NCBI GenBank assembly: GCA_037349105.1
Contig: JAYJMM010000102.1
Location: 2,542,001-2,606,000 of the forward strand
DNA: 64,000 nucleotides
Reading direction: 5' to 3'
Source: Limnomonas spitsbergensis
Taxonomy: Eukaryota > Chlorophyta > Chlorophyceae > Chlamydomonadales
The notes under the pieces are model-generated. The model saw nothing but the letters and a program-made list of their open reading frames with translations. It did no database searches and was not told the origin of the DNA. The translations under genes and the position numbers were made by a program. This document shows positions 34,117-47,089 of this stretch, one piece after another (the first letter of the stretch is position 1; each line of letters starts with the position of its first letter).

Positions 34117-36594
34117 ATAAACAGAGTGGGAGAGTTGCATCAGGACCTCTAGGCCGCATGCCAGGTGGTAGCCAAATTGTACCCCAAAGCGCACTAAAAT
34201 GTCATGACCCAGCACCAGAATTTAGGGGTACCCAGTAGTAGGGGCATTCCAGTCAATGCATGCATGGCCCTGGCTCCCCCCACCAGCACATGGATTTCCT
34301 AGTGAAAACCAGCCCCCCTGATCAACATAATTTCTCTCCTACTGTAATCCTTTGTGTTGATCGTGTGAGCTGGCTTGTATGGATGAGTTTAGCAGATCGG
34401 ATCAAGTGATGTCAAGGCAAACCAATGGGATGAGCTGAGATGGTAGGTGGTTGTAGGCTTCTTGTGCCACCATTGGTCTGCTTAAGAGCCACTCCCGTTT
34501 TAGTCTCAACTTGGTCCACAAACGGTAGAAGTCTAAATTGCCTTGCCTATTATTGCAGCTAATAAATTTCTTAATATATCGTTCATTTCGAATTTTCGAA
34601 ACCGTTGGTTAGGGAAAGAATGTCAATGTGAGGTACTCAAGGAAGCAAGTCCCATGGCGTACTCTGGAGTTGGTGCCCAATGGAATGCGAATGCTGTGAT
34701 ATGGTTAGTGAGCAGCGAAGCCCGGTAAGTGATACATGGGACAGGTAAATGAAGGAAGAGAGCAATTTGTGGGGGCCTGGTCTGCGGCTCTGCGCACAAT
34801 TTTGAAAAGGACAAAAGTTGAGAACCACCACGAGCTTAGGAAAGTGACAGGATCTAGGATAACGTTTTATAAACCGGTAGTTCTATGTTTGCTATATGCA
34901 TCGTTACAAAAACATTTAGGGACCCATATTCGTCAAGCAGTAGAGGCTCAAATCTCTGTATCTTGCTTCTGACACTCAATGTAGAGAGCCTCCATTCATT
35001 CACCGCTTTATGGCCTCATCCTCTTCCGCAGAGCTTTTCCACAGTTAATTTCGAGGTTGATTTCACCTCACAGCGAGGGTCTGTAAAACAGGCAGAAATC
35101 ATCCCCACATTTAAAATAGCAATGTTCGCAAACCTTCTCAGTGCAACAATCTCCAGCTTGGTAAAAACGCCCCGTCTCGACATCTAACGAACTAGCACAA
35201 CACCTTTCTACACTTCGACACAGCAAAAGATACTGGCCCTGCTAAGATCTAACCAGAAAGTTAACTTCTCATCCTCACTTGCATCCTCATCCTGAAATCA
35301 TGCGGAAGACACCAACAATTAAAACCAAGCACTATCTGCAGCAGGTATAACACGTGAGGACTGAGGCGTACGTGGCAAATCCAAGGGAAATTCTGTGAGC
35401 CACTGGTTCCTGACTTCACTCTGAACGACCTCAAACATTTAAAGAGGTCATGGCAATAGGAGACAAGAAAATGATAGAAAACGGGCCCGAACAGCTGAAA
35501 AACCTGCCTTGACGCAACACAACTTTCAGGCAAAGCCGTTTTCAGACTATCGTTATCATGTCCCTGATAACCTGTAGTCATGGAAAATAAGAAACTGAAA
35601 TCTGTGAGCCGCTGCTACACCAATTCAATGCCATGGCTGACACACGTGGCCAGCAAAACTGGGCTCCTCCAGTAGCTGTACCTCAGGTGCAGGTGACGTG
35701 GGGGGCCACATCAGGGTCAACAAGCCATTTCATGGATGACCATGCCCTGATGTATCGAATCCCGGATGACTGGATTTCAAAAGGTGGGCGCAACTGGGCA
35801 TTATGACAGGCCACCAGGCCCCACCCAATGATACACACCTCACCCACCTCACCCCACCCGACCACATATTTGAATATTTTAAGAACACCTTGATCCCGTG
35901 GCCAAATGACCACCGAAATCGGGCCCTGTTACTGCCATACATCTGACACACATTAGGGCGGGCAAAAATAATGCTTGGACTCGCACATCTGCTTTTGATG
36001 GCAAAAGTCTAGATGCACGAGTGCGGGCACTAAAACGAGAAAAACAACAACAGCCAACTTGACAGTTGAGTGTTGGCAGCAAGCCCAAAGCGGCAGGACG
36101 ACATGAGCATCTCATTGTGAGTTCAACAAGCAGTCTCGTGTGATAAGGATGAGGACACAGTCAGACACAGGTGATCAGAACAGAGTGGCCCTTGTGTCCT
36201 CGAAAGCTGAGGCTTCAAAAGGGCCACCAGGGGCAAAACAAAAGAAACTAGCTTGCAGGACATCCATTAGTACATGAGACCGCAAGTGGTGAATTGTAGC
36301 GGGGACAAATTAAAAACCAAACAAAGCATACGGGTACCATCATGACGTTTCAGCGGACCCCCAAAACGAACTTTGCAGGGCACGCTGTCAACACATTATA
36401 TTATTCCAAACGAAAGTCAACTAATCGGACCAAAGGCCAGTCAAGGTTGGCCACCTGGCTGCCCCCAAACAATTGTTTGGCCAACACTGAAATAAGCAGT
36501 GGCATGGAGCCTATAACTCTGTTCTGCCAAAACATTTACACGAGAGTCTACAAGGAGGTGCATCTAACAACTGCCAGCTGTGGCACATCCCCAG

Positions 36595-36850
36595 CAACCT
36601 TAGTGCCCTCCAGCAGGCTCAACAGATCCCCAACAGGCTCAGTGGCTTCCAGCAGGATCAGCTGGACTAACCGCCTCAGTGCCTTTCAGCAGGACCAACA
36701 GGACCAGCAGGACCAGCAGGATCAGAGCCTATCAGCAGGACCAACAGGATTAACAGGATCGGAGCCTATCAGCAAGACCAACAGGATCAGCAGGATCAGC
36801 AAGACCGACAGGGTAACGCGCCATGTTTCTCAACCAGTGGAGCTGGATCG
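36595..36850. repeat. CAGGA-based minisatellite
   Basis: Irregular units of 9-27 bases built on caggaccaacaggatcagc and caggaccag recur across the tract. Confidence 0.75.
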
Positions 36851-37074
36851 ATCGGATCAGCAGGCTCAGTGTGCCTTCCAGCACAATCCACAGAGGTGCG
36901 CGCAATGTTTCTCAAGATTGACCGATTGCTGTTACTCCCGGCCCAGCCGTTGCTGTTACCCTTGAAGATCCCTCCCGTCACCTGGCCAGGGGTGCAGCAG
37001 AAATATCTGCATCAGTAACAGCTGCTGATCTTGGCGCATCACTTGAGGTTATTTTAAGTTTCTTATCCTGCACT

Positions 37075-37290
37075 TCAGCTACAATGCGGCCTATGGCTGG
37101 CAGGGGCCTTGGTGCAGCAAGCTCTGCTGCTTGGGCCACCAGGCCGCAGGCCAGTCAAGGTATTGCTCAATGCAGGTTGCTGCAGCTACACATCAGCTGT
37201 AACCCAGCCTATGGCTGTCAGAGGCCTTGGTGCAGCGAGCTCTGCTGCTTGGGCCATCAGCGAGGCAAGTCAAGGTATGGTTTGGCCTCA
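37075..37290. repeat. Two tandem copies of the dispersed short repeat
   Basis: Both copies carry cagctaca, then cttggtgcagc(a/g)agc, ctctgctgcttgggcca and a final gtcaagg. They provide a good reference for the left half of the repeat consensus described under 47090-47245. Confidence 0.75.
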
Positions 37291-37501
37291 AATGGGCCCA
37301 GGCAGAGCAAGCTGGAGTCAAACTAGGGGGCAAACCCCTGGTCCAAACAGTGCAATCGTCAAGGCTCCCAGAGCAGTGCATTTACACAAAAATCCAGATA
37401 TCCTGCAACAAATTACCGACAAACTACAGTCCCTTGCTGATGAAAGAAGCTGGATGTGCGTTTGAAGACCGTAATCAGCATAGCTGTGGCGAGCACACTG
37501 A

Positions 37502-40500
37502 TCACGCCGTAATGCCGGCACCTCTTTCATGAAGTAAAAGCGAACTCGAGCATGACCCAGGCTCACCTTGTCGAAGATGGTGCTGACTGACCAGTTCGCC
37601 GCCCCTCACGGCTCCGTCAGCCTGCGGTCTAAATGCGGCCGCTGGCAGGCTGCTGCGAGGCACTAACAGCCCCTGCTCCCTGCTGCTCCTCTCGTGACTT
37701 CTATCAAGCTCATACGTCGGGATGCCGCTGAAAGTCGAGCGCATGGGCGTCGGGGACATCAACCCTACTGACCCCATCGAGTCCAGCATCTTGGTTTGAC
37801 CTTTAAGGGAGGGTCCCTTGACATTCATGGACGTTGGGGATGTTGAGCCTTTATATAATGGGGAGTCCCCGGGTGAAGGAGCGATAGCTGGAAAGATAAC
37901 AGCGGTGACACTGTGACTCGATTTGAACCCAGATGTTCTGTCCTGACTGCCAGCCATGGTGTGAGGGATAGCAGGGAAGAGCTGCTGAGCAGGCAAGCCC
38001 TTTGCAGATTGATAGGGAGAGCTGCAGGGCTGCGGCTCTGTCCCTGCAAAAACCCGATCCCCTCCGGCGTAACTTGCGTCTACTGCTGAGTCCGGGATCG
38101 TCAGTCGCAGGTTTGAAATATTGGCTGGCTTGCTGAGGCTGGGAAAGAGGCCGTTGGAGGCCATGGGGGAGCGAGGTCCCGCTGCCACTTCATTCTTCGG
38201 CGATGGCAGGCCCGACAGGCTTTCGCAGCGGGTATCGCACAAGAGATCCTCTGTCCTGAACAGGCTGAGGCTGGATCGATCCACGACGAAAGGGCCGAAT
38301 GACGTCTTTGCCTTGGGCTTGGGCGGCTTAGGCGCACGGGCAGCCTTACGCGCGGCCGGTGACAACGGGCTGTCTGGCTCTCTACCAGACAGCTCTCTGG
38401 GCTGGAGCGGGGCGACGGGGGTCAACAATATTGGAGCAGGCCTCGGACGAGAGACCCGGGCGCGATTCGCTCCATCGCGGTCTGGCACCGCTGGCTTTTG
38501 AATCAAGTTGTCTCCGTCCCGATACATGAAGCTGCCGGCGCTATAGTTGTAGCCGTCGACGTCGTCATCGTAATCATCGTCCGCCGCCGATGTCTTGCTG
38601 CCGCTGCTGCGGCACCTGTCTTCTACAAGCTTGCCCAGCAGTAGCTTGCCAGTTGATGATCCCTGAGAGGAGGCACACAATTATGCAGCGGCAAACTCAC
38701 ACAGAACTAACAAACAAAGCCAATATTGGTCAAAATTTGTTCAACTGCAGTCAAACCCTGGTCAAACTCTAGCTGCATGACGGGGAGACAGTGGCTATAA
38801 GGCCACCTTCAGCGGGCCGCCCAGCGACCACCAAAGGCCCGATTGGGACAAAACCATGACCAGCCTACGGTCGGCGGCCCAAACAGCAAAGCTAGCCACA
38901 AACTGGGGCCTCCGGCCGGAGTGTAGCTGACAGGTAGCTAAATCACAAAAAAATAAACACTGGAGCCAGTCCAGGCCATGCAGGCTGGTCTGTGGCATCA
39001 TCAGGGTGGCCTCTTGCAGCATGCACCATGGCAGGCATCGACACAGGCCTTGACATCTGGTCAGAGATGGCCCAGAAACTAGCTTACGGTTTCAAATCAA
39101 GTGTCCCCGTTTTGCAGCCGTTGGCTTCTTTGAATGGCTGTTTGGTTTGGCTGGCATAAATGACAGGCAGGCAGCGCATGGCATCCCATGCGACCCGGTC
39201 ATGCGGCCATGCAACCACGCTCCTTTACCTTCAAGGTCTGCTCCATGATCACCCTGCGGCGATAGGCTTTGAGCATGTCCAGCTGCGCAGCAAATTAGCA
39301 AGGAAACTCAGCAGCAACAAGTTGACATGCCACTCAGTAACAGGACTAAAAGGCTTTGAACAAGTACAGCAGCATAACATACCAGCAACGAATGGACTCA
39401 GGTGAAGCAGCAATAGATAGACAGGATACACCCTTACAGGGCCTAAAAGGCCATGGCCATGTCCAGCTGCGCAGCGTGTCAGCACCGGCCATATGCCGGT
39501 CCAGGTTTGTTTTCAACCGGGCATTCGGCATGGAGCGGCCTGCCATGGGTCTGATAGAGACTATACATGGATCGGCCTACGGCCAGCTGCACAAAGCATG
39601 GCAAGCAATGCATAAAGCCTCCAGCCAGAGGTAGCTGAGCTTTGGCTGAACTGTAGCCTAGCGACAAAATACACATAGGAACCGTGACCACGATTCAGAC
39701 GGGCGGCACTATCTATTCGAGGCGCTTCAGTTACACTTCAGCTACAACCCGGCCTGTGGTCAGAAGGACTTGGTGCAGAAAGCCTTGTGGCTTAACCCGC
39801 CGGCCGTAAGATAGCGAAGGTTTGGTCCCAATCGGCCTGGAAGTGGCTGCAAGGCAGCCCCCAATGGTGGTCGTGCATGCAATATAATAAACACTGCTAG
39901 ACTGTACAGCAGCAACGAGGCTCCCCAAAATTCAATGGCATCAACCAGACGAACACGCACCAAGGTCATGTGCCCATGCACCATGACTGGCATGGACTGT
40001 TGCGCCAAGACCACTGACGCACGCCGCAATTTGGACATAGCAGATCGCGCCGTGACGTAGAAGACACAGAACCCTTGCCTGAGGGGCACCAGGTGTTACA
40101 AGGGCTGAGGGAACTCTTGCGTCAAGATATTTGAAGACAGGGGAAGCAGCTGGCTGAAGGGTCAGTCGCCCAAGCGGCCATGTGCATGTTGATTTAAATT
40201 ATAATCAGCAGGTTCAAGGCAGTGCGTTGAGAACAAGCCAGCCATTTGCTGTGGAAAGCTTTTCCGCCAAAGAAGGAAAGAAAACCACGGCATGCAGGAA
40301 CGTGAGGGTAGAGGAAACAGTGCGGCATGGGCCGAAGCTGCGTCTGATACCATCACAAGAAGGACACGGGAAAGTAAGTGCAAAAGCTTGAGGGCTGAGG
40401 CCTTCAATTATGGTCCCCCCCCGCCCCTCTCGGTTACAGACAGGGGTGGACGGAACTCGCTAACAACTATTTCCCACCTTGAACAGCGAAATGGGACAAG

Positions 40501-42228
40501 AATTAAACGCTCCCGCTCTGGACATGGGATTATCGCAGCTACAGGAAACAGGCTTGCCTTCCAATGGGGCATCCAAAGAGTCCACTGGGATGCAGAATTG
40601 CAGACTTGACGTCATTCTAGCGCTCAAAATCTCCTACGTGCCCATGGGTAACCCGATTCGACCTCCAATTGTCCCCCTATAGATCCAAATTGAGTCCACT
40701 GGGCTCCAATTGCTCTCCAATTGCTCCCCGATGGGATCCAAATTGGGTCCAAAAGAGGTCCCATATTAACCAGACAAATCTTCAGTGGGTTCTGTCATAA
40801 AAAACTCAAGATTGCCCTCATGACACTGGGTACATTCAGAATGCCTAGGAAGCCAGTCGGGGTACTTGGCTCCCGACTTGGCCCGCTCTGTAAGCTGTTG
40901 AACTGGCCTAACAAGCGTTTGACACGTACCAGGTCACCTTCCCTTCCTTGTTTTGCTCCAGGTCACCCATGGCATCCCTCAGATTCTGTGCCCTGAAGAT
41001 CCAATAGGGAACAATCTGGGTCAAACATGGTCAAGAAGGAGCTTAGGGCTGGGCTGTAGGGGGGGGAATGATTACATTGTGCGCGACAATACATTGAGGA
41101 AGAAACACATGCTGGAAGGGGAGGCCGTGCGTGCCATGCATGGCTAGGCTGGAAGGGGAGGCCGTGCGTGCCATGCATGGCTAGGCTGGAAGGGGAGGCC
41201 ATGCGTGCCATGCATGGCTAGGCTGGAAGGGGAGGCCGTGCGTGCCATGCATGCCTGCAGGAAGAGCTTAACCACAGCAATGCACAGAACCAGGGGCGAC
41301 ACCACAAAATGGAAATGTGGGCGTGTGTTGCCTGAGAGAACAAAACGGTAACCCTGACCTTTGCTGCTTCGGGCATAACTGCATAACTGAGTGCTACCTG
41401 CTCACTGCTTATATTAGGGAGATTGGTTACAATTCAGCTGCATGATGGCTTACAGCCAGTAGGCCTTGTGCAGCAAGCCCTGCTGCTTAGGCCACCCGCC
41501 ATAGGCTGGTCAAGGATGGGTTCCCATCGCGCTCTGTGGTGTCCGCCCAGCAGTCCCCCAGAGATGAAGGCATCATGAAAGCTTTAGTTGCTTCACATAC
41601 AAATATTTCGAAAGTGCATGGCACATTGTAGTTAACCCTCCTGCCTGCCTGCCCGCGCCTTACTTGTAGTTCCCAGCACCCAGTACGGTGTCCGCTACCT
41701 TCTCCAGGTTGGAAATGTCGAGGTAGCCTGAGGAGCGGCAAGGAAGGGATAGGCATGGGTGCTTAGGGACAGGGGGGATGCATGCTTCAGCAGCCTCGGT
41801 CATTTTGGCTGCGAATCCACCTTCAGGCCAGTCCCGGTTTGATCCCAATCGGGCATTGGGCCACCGCAGGACCTGAGCTGATGTTGACCAAACCTTGATT
41901 AACCTATGTCAGATGCGGGGTTTGCAGCCCCAGGCCCTCCCAACCCCAGGCCCTCCCAACCCCAGGCCCTCCCAACCCCAGGCCCTCCCAACCCCAGGCG
42001 GTGACGTATAGCTGAAATATAGCTTGAGCAGTGCATGCCACCCACCCACCTCTCCCGGCTGAATCCATGACTTGAAAGAGCTCCAGCATCTCTGCCTTGT
42101 CAGGCTCGCTCAAGAGTCGGACATCCACTGTGCCCATGCCATGATGATTGAAATTGTGTTTTTTCGCCCACCTGCAGCACGTAGTTCGCAATGCATTGAG
42201 GCAACTCCTTGACATTTACTTCGGCCAT
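37502..42228 (-). CDS. EF-hand-like protein with disordered tail, paralog A
   Basis: Exons inferred by homology to paralog B and by phase: 42228-42172 (MAEVNVKELPQCIANYVLQ), 42104-42050 (DKAEMLELFQVMDSAGR), 41727-41664 (YLDISNLEKVADTVLGAGNY), 40992-40938 (AQNLRDAMGDLEQNKEGK), 40078-39961 (ends VVLAQQSMPVMVHGHMTL), 39282-39229 (LDMLKAYRRRVIMEQTLK) and 38662 to 37567 or 37502. The segment DSAGRGYLDISN has the spacing of an EF-hand loop (D1, G6, L8) but lacks acidic ligands at 3, 5 and 12, so calcium binding is doubtful. The last exon is an acidic patch (DDDYDDDVDGYNYSAG) then a Ser/Pro-rich disordered region. Intron 1 would be only 67 bases. The 40938 donor does not match the phase of the next exon, and the final WSV motif is out of frame compared with B, so this copy may be partly decayed. 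Confidence 0.55.
38800..38965 (-). repeat. Dispersed short repeat copy, intronic
   Basis: Contains gggccgcccagcgaccacca, aaggcccgattgggac, accagcctacggtcggcgg and cctccggccggag, all shared with the other copies, in reverse orientation relative to 47090-47245. It lies in an intron of paralog A. Confidence 0.6.
39720..39900 (+). repeat. Dispersed short repeat copy, intronic
   Basis: A near full-length copy from ttcagctacaacccggcc through cttggtgcag, gccggccgtaag, ggtttggtcccaatcggcc to the AT-rich end aatataataaac. It lies in an intron of paralog A. Confidence 0.7.
41105..41262. repeat. 37-bp tandem repeat, four copies
   Basis: The unit gctggaaggggaggccgtgc plus gtgccatgcatggctag is repeated about four times with almost no divergence, so it is a young array. 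It lies in an intron of paralog A. Confidence 0.9.
41930..42000. repeat. 16-bp tandem repeat
   Basis: aaccccaggccctccc is repeated four to five times without change, just 3' of the second exon of paralog A. Confidence 0.85.
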
Positions 42229-42229
42229 C

Positions 42230-44830
42230 GACAGAAAACACAGGGAATTCCATCAGTCCAAGGATTTTATCTGTCCTGTGCTCCTGGGGCCCTGAGCTAA
42301 GTTTCTAAAACTGTCATGTCACGCCTGAAATTGTGATCTTGCCCACCTGCAGCTGCTAATACGGTAGACATAGTGAGGCACCTCCTTTATACACTGCCCG
42401 CCAAGTTCATAGAGTCCCAAACGCTGGCGACTTCATTTCAAGCTTTATCTGTCCTGGGACTCTAAGCAAGGTCTCCCATGCGGCGTGCTGTCTGACAGAA
42501 AGACCCATGCCTTCTGTCTGCCCCAATTGAATCATTTACTTCTCTTGCAAGCTGTTTTCTGTACCAGCTACAAGAGACAGCAGGCTTTCGGAACTGAGCT
42601 GAGAAGAAGGCTTTCGGAACTGAGCTGATAAGAAGGCTTACGGAACTGAGCTGATAAGTCGCATGCAATAATACAAAAGCGTTCCTGGCAACTCAAGTCG
42701 CAACATACGGTAAGTATTTTGTTTGCTTACTGTTCTATAGAGGTCTTGTACAACACGGCGTTCGCCTGTGAGTGCACCTGCTTCAAGTTAAGTATATTAT
42801 TTAGGTACAGGTCAATGTGAGGGGGGGCAAGTTCGCTGCTATGTTCGCAATGTAAGACTGTATGAGAAACTTACCTCCATGCTTGACGGCCCAAATGCAC
42901 GTCGGTAAAGATAAAAAGAATCAGAGAGATGCTCGAAGTATATTTACGATGGTGTAATGATAATGGGAAGACGAAAAATGTGAAAGCCTCTGCCTTCATG
43001 TACATGGCAGTCACACGTCAGTCCTGCCTGTCACACGTTCGGTCTGGACCACAGCGACCGGCCAGTGAAAGTATGAGGCTGGCCGCTCAACTAACGCCCT
43101 CAAAACCTGAAGCACAAACACGACATACGATGATACGACCCGTCTCCAACTGGACTTTATAATCTGACATCGGCCTTGAGGTCGGCGGAACAATTCCTTA
43201 GAGTTCGTTTCAGGCACGCGCCTGAAAAGTTAAAAGGCTACCAAGCTTGGATTTCAAATTTCAGTGTTACGAGCTGGAAGGCTGAGGAAGTTGGGTTGGG
43301 GGGTGGCAGAGGGGGATGAGGAAATACATATACGGTTGTTAAAATTGGCTAGATGTGGGCATATCCCATTAATCAGTGTGCTAGGATCCCATCACAGGTC
43401 CTGCTAGGGGATCAGCTAAGGGATGAGGATCAGAAAGCCATGCATGTACTGTGTGCAAGTATTGCTCAATATCAATGTTCGAACAACGTCTTGGTTCTTC
43501 GAATTAGTGCGCGGGGCATCTTGATTGATGAGTCCTTAGCGTGGTATGCGTCATATGAGCCTGGATATATTTATAAATGGTCAACAACCCTGTCAACATG
43601 AAGTCAACACATTCGCGACCAATTCGTATTCTTCTTTGTTTCTACCGATTGTGCTCTCCATTTCCATCATGGCATGCTCATATCCACATACCTTGCATCT
43701 GAGAGCCGAAAATTAGTTTAAAATGAAAGCAGCCGTGTCGATGCCCAGAGGAAAATTAGGGAGAACAATGATCAGTGAGAAAAGAGACTGCTAGGAATCA
43801 GCATGCAAACTTTTCACAAATGCAATGAGAAAAGAAGAGGCTCGAACCCTATGCATTCAACTTCATCAATTGCTCCTGCGCACACAGCAATGCTATCACC
43901 AGTGCAAAGTTTAGCAGCAACATCGTAAATGCCCCTGCTCACTGGTAGATAGCTAGGCAGGAAAATTGAAAAGGCATCCAGCTAAAAGCCTTACCAACAC
44001 CGGTTAATTGTACTTGACATACGACACAAGCAAAGGAAAATGATTGGAAAATGGGCAAAACGTTGGAAGCTTATCAGCCATACGATGGCGTGAGACACCT
44101 TTGGGCCCTGGGAGTTTCCTAGCAATACTGTGGATGGTCAAGCTGGACAACGACAAGTCATTTTAGTCCACTGACACATCCGCGAAGTAGCCTATTTCGA
44201 AAGGCAGCTGTGCAGACAGGAAGAACAGAGAATATGCTGGAAACTTGGAAAGTAAATGGGAAATTACACTTATATGGGTGGAGCCGAAATGGTACAAGCA
44301 CAGAGAAACGCATGAGCTGGTCTGGGCAGAAAATGGGACAGGGCAAAATCAATATATGTTATTCACCTGCCTCTCCCCAGACTTTGCTACCGGCCATTGA
44401 TTAATCACCAAAGGTTCAAAAAGTCGGAGTTCCTGATGGTCCAATAAATGGGTAAAATCAGACCAGTAAAAAAAGGTAAAATCAGCCCCCCCCAAAAGCA
44501 ACCGGTATCAAAGGCCATGGCCCACATTCTGGAACAAACTCATAATAACTGCGGCGAACCTCATGCGCCGCACCAGTCACATGAAAATACTTTAGGTTAA
44601 GTAAGGTAGTTGGGAAACAGAACGCGTGCTGAAGAGAGTGTGGTGTTATGTCCACTCTCCTCTAACTATAATTAGCATTTGCGCATGTTTTGTAAGCTAA
44701 TAGTCATGGTGAAAGCAATTTAAGAAACATGAAACGTCGGCCCATTAGAAACTGAGTGCAGCCACGACCCTTCTTCAGATTGGCAAACAGCGACACGAGC
44801 TGAAACCCCTTCCCCACAAATTTATTACCC
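42230..44830. other. Gene-poor spacer between the paralogs
   Basis: No supported gene. A 26-bp unit (ggctttcggaactgagctga plus taagaa) occurs three times at 42583-42660. The sequence is AT-richer than the paralogs. The short frames at 43353-43601 and elsewhere lack splice or homology support. Confidence 0.45.
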
Positions 44831-44834
44831 AAAT

Positions 44835-45795
44835 AAGCATGCGCATAAGCAGTTAAGCATGACCATAAGCATGGGCATAAACATGGGCATAAGCATGACC
44901 ATAAGCATGGGCATAAGCATGGGCATAAGCATGGGCATAAGCATGGGCATAAGCATTAGCATGCAAAAGCATAAGCATGACCATAAGCATTAGCATAAGC
45001 ATTAGCATAAGCATGGGCATAAGCATGGGCATAAGCATGAGCATGACCATAAGCATGGGCATAAGCATGGGCATAAGCATGGGCATAAGCATGGGCATAA
45101 GCATGGGCATAAGCATGGGCATAAGCATGGGCATAAGCATGGGCATAAGCATGGGCATAAGCATGGGCATAAGCATGGGCATAAGCATGGGCATAAGCAT
45201 GGGCATAAGCATGGGCATAAGCATGGGCATAAGCATGGGCATAAGCATGGGCATAAGCATGGGCATAAGCATAAGCATAAGCATGACCATAAGCATGGGC
45301 ATAAGCATTAGCATAAGCATGGGCATAAGCATGGGCATGAACATGGGCATAAGCATGGGCATAAGCATGGGCATAAGCATGGGCATAAGCATGGGCATAA
45401 GCATGGGCATAAGCATGGGCATAAGCATGGGCATAAGCATGGGCATAAGCATGGGCATAAGCATGGGCATAAGCATTACCATAAGCATGGGCATACGCAT
45501 GACCATAAGCATGGGCATAAGCATTAGCATAAGCATGGGCATAAGCATGGGCATAAGCATGGGCATAAGCATGGGCATAAGCATGGGCATAAGCATGGGC
45601 ATAAACATGGGCATAAGCATGGGCATAAGCATTACCATAAGCATGGGCATAAGCATTACCATAAGCATGGGCATAAGCATTACCATAAGCATGGGCATAC
45701 GCATGGGCATAAGCATGGGCATAAGCATGGGCATAAGCATGGGCATAAGCATTACCATAAGCATGGGCATAAGCATGGGCATAAGCATGGGCATC
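44835..45795. repeat. 12-bp satellite-like array (gcatgggcataa)n
   Basis: About 80 tandem copies of gcatgggcataa with interspersed variants (gcattagcataa, gcatgaccataa, gcattaccataa). Because 12 is a multiple of 3, the array stays open and encodes dipeptide- or tetrapeptide-periodic proteins on both strands (MLMP, AHAY, GISM). No splice or start context suggests it is translated. Confidence 0.95.
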
Positions 45796-45884
45796 AGCAT
45801 GCTCCACGTACACAACATGAGTATGACCAGGGAACCCCGGGCTCTAGTAAGGCGCAAGGCCTGCGTTTCTTTCTGCGGAGACCA

Positions 45885-46040
45885 GTCCAATTTAAGCATA
45901 CCACTCTGCAGCCGCCGCAGGCCGATTGGGACCAAACCTAGACCAGCGTACAAATGTGTGCCCAGGCAGGCTGCGAATGGGGATGGGTCTCCGGCCGGAG
46001 GCTAGGAGGTGGCCGCAATGTACCAGAACTGTAGCAGAGC
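45885..46040 (-). repeat. Dispersed short repeat copy
   Basis: Contains gccgattgggaccaaacc, gaccagcgtacaaatgtgtg, cccaggcaggctg and ctccggccggaggctagga. It directly follows the 12-bp array and is in reverse orientation. Confidence 0.6.
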
Positions 46041-46221
46041 CTAATAAAAAAGTGGCACTGCGCATGGGGCCGTCAGGCCACTGTCAAGCACCGGATGAGC
46101 ACGTCTTGGCTGTCTTGAAAAGCCTCGTCACTTCTTAACACACCCGGGCATGATGCCCAGTTTCTCGCCGCCTCCGACATGAACGGTTAAAAAACATTGA
46201 ACGCCGGCAACCTGCAGCATA

Positions 46222-46292
46222 TAAACTGATTCTGACAGCTGGGAATCCGGTCCATAGCCCGGACCGGATTCCCAGCTGTCAGAATCAGTTTA
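46222..46292. repeat. Perfect palindrome, 32-bp arms and 7-base loop
   Basis: The left arm 46222-46253 (taaactgattctgacagctg, then ggaatccggtcc) is followed by atagccc and then its exact reverse complement at 46261-46292. All 32 pairs match. The right arm runs directly into the AT-rich end (tttattttggtg) of a dispersed short repeat copy at 46290-46410, suggesting it arose with that insertion. A transcript would form a long perfect hairpin. Confidence 0.95.
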
Positions 46293-46439
46293 TTTTGGTG
46301 AGCGCCAGACCACAGTCTTGGGCAGGCCACTGGGCGGCCACCACTGGGCCGAAGGAGACCAAACCTTGATAGGCCTTCGGCCGGTGGCCAGAGCAGCAGG
46401 GCCTCCAGGAAACCGGCTCCCTGGACCATGGGTCATCAT

Positions 46440-46580
46440 GAAGCTGAATTGCAGGTCATCATGTAGCTGAATTGCGGGTCATCATGTAGCTGAATTGCGG
46501 GTCATAATGTAGCTGAATTACAGGTCAGCATGTAGCTGAATTGCGGGTCATAATGTAGCTGAATTGCGGGTCGTCATGTG
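46440..46580. repeat. 23-bp tandem repeat, about six copies
   Basis: The unit gtcatcatgtagctgaattg plus cgg is repeated about six times with point variants (gtcataatg, gtcagcatg). Confidence 0.85.
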
Positions 46581-47089
46581 GAAAAATTGGAGCTGAAGCA
46601 TACTGAAACAAAAAATGTCAGGATCTCCCGTACGCATATGTGTTCCGCCCGCCCGCCGGTCGGAGCGGGACGCGGCCATTGCCTCCCCCGTTTGAAGAAA
46701 AGGTCTTGCCCCCACTGCGCCGCTGCAGCCGCAAACCCGCGTTGCTGTCTTTTGAGCCTAATTGCTCAGTCTCCTTGCCTTTGAAGAGGCCACCGGTCAC
46801 CTGAGAAAAAAGGTATAAATCCAGAGGCTGGTCAAGAATCATGACGGGAGATGACAAACAGTGTTCCTTTTGTGGGGGACAAGTCTACGTATGGCGGGCC
46901 GCCCAGCGGACACTAAAAGAGTGATTGATGCCAACCCTTGGCCAGCATACAGACACATGCCCAAGCAGCAAGGCTGGACAGAAACACTGAACTCGATATG
47001 TTCAGCGTAACAGCTTCTTGCAGCCTTGATGAGAAATGCGAGTGAGTGAACGCTGCATTTGTTTTACTGTGAAACAGCTGCGGTGCACG

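Larger units (their letters stand above)
34120..37500. other. Gene-poor spacer
   Basis: No splice-supported exon was found. It contains a CAGGA-type minisatellite (36595-36850) and two tandem copies of the dispersed short repeat (37075-37160 and 37185-37290). The 207-codon plus frame at 36342-36965 is largely created by the CAGGA repeat and is not called. Confidence 0.5.

Noticed and set aside
36342..36965. 207-codon plus-strand frame rich in Gln, Asp and Ser
   Set aside because: Most of it is the CAGGA minisatellite; no conserved motif or splice context.
44853..46005. Long frames encoding MLMPMLMP, AHAYAHAY and GISMGISM repeats
   Set aside because: They exist on both strands only because the 12-bp repeat unit contains no stop. 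There is no promoter, splice or homology support.
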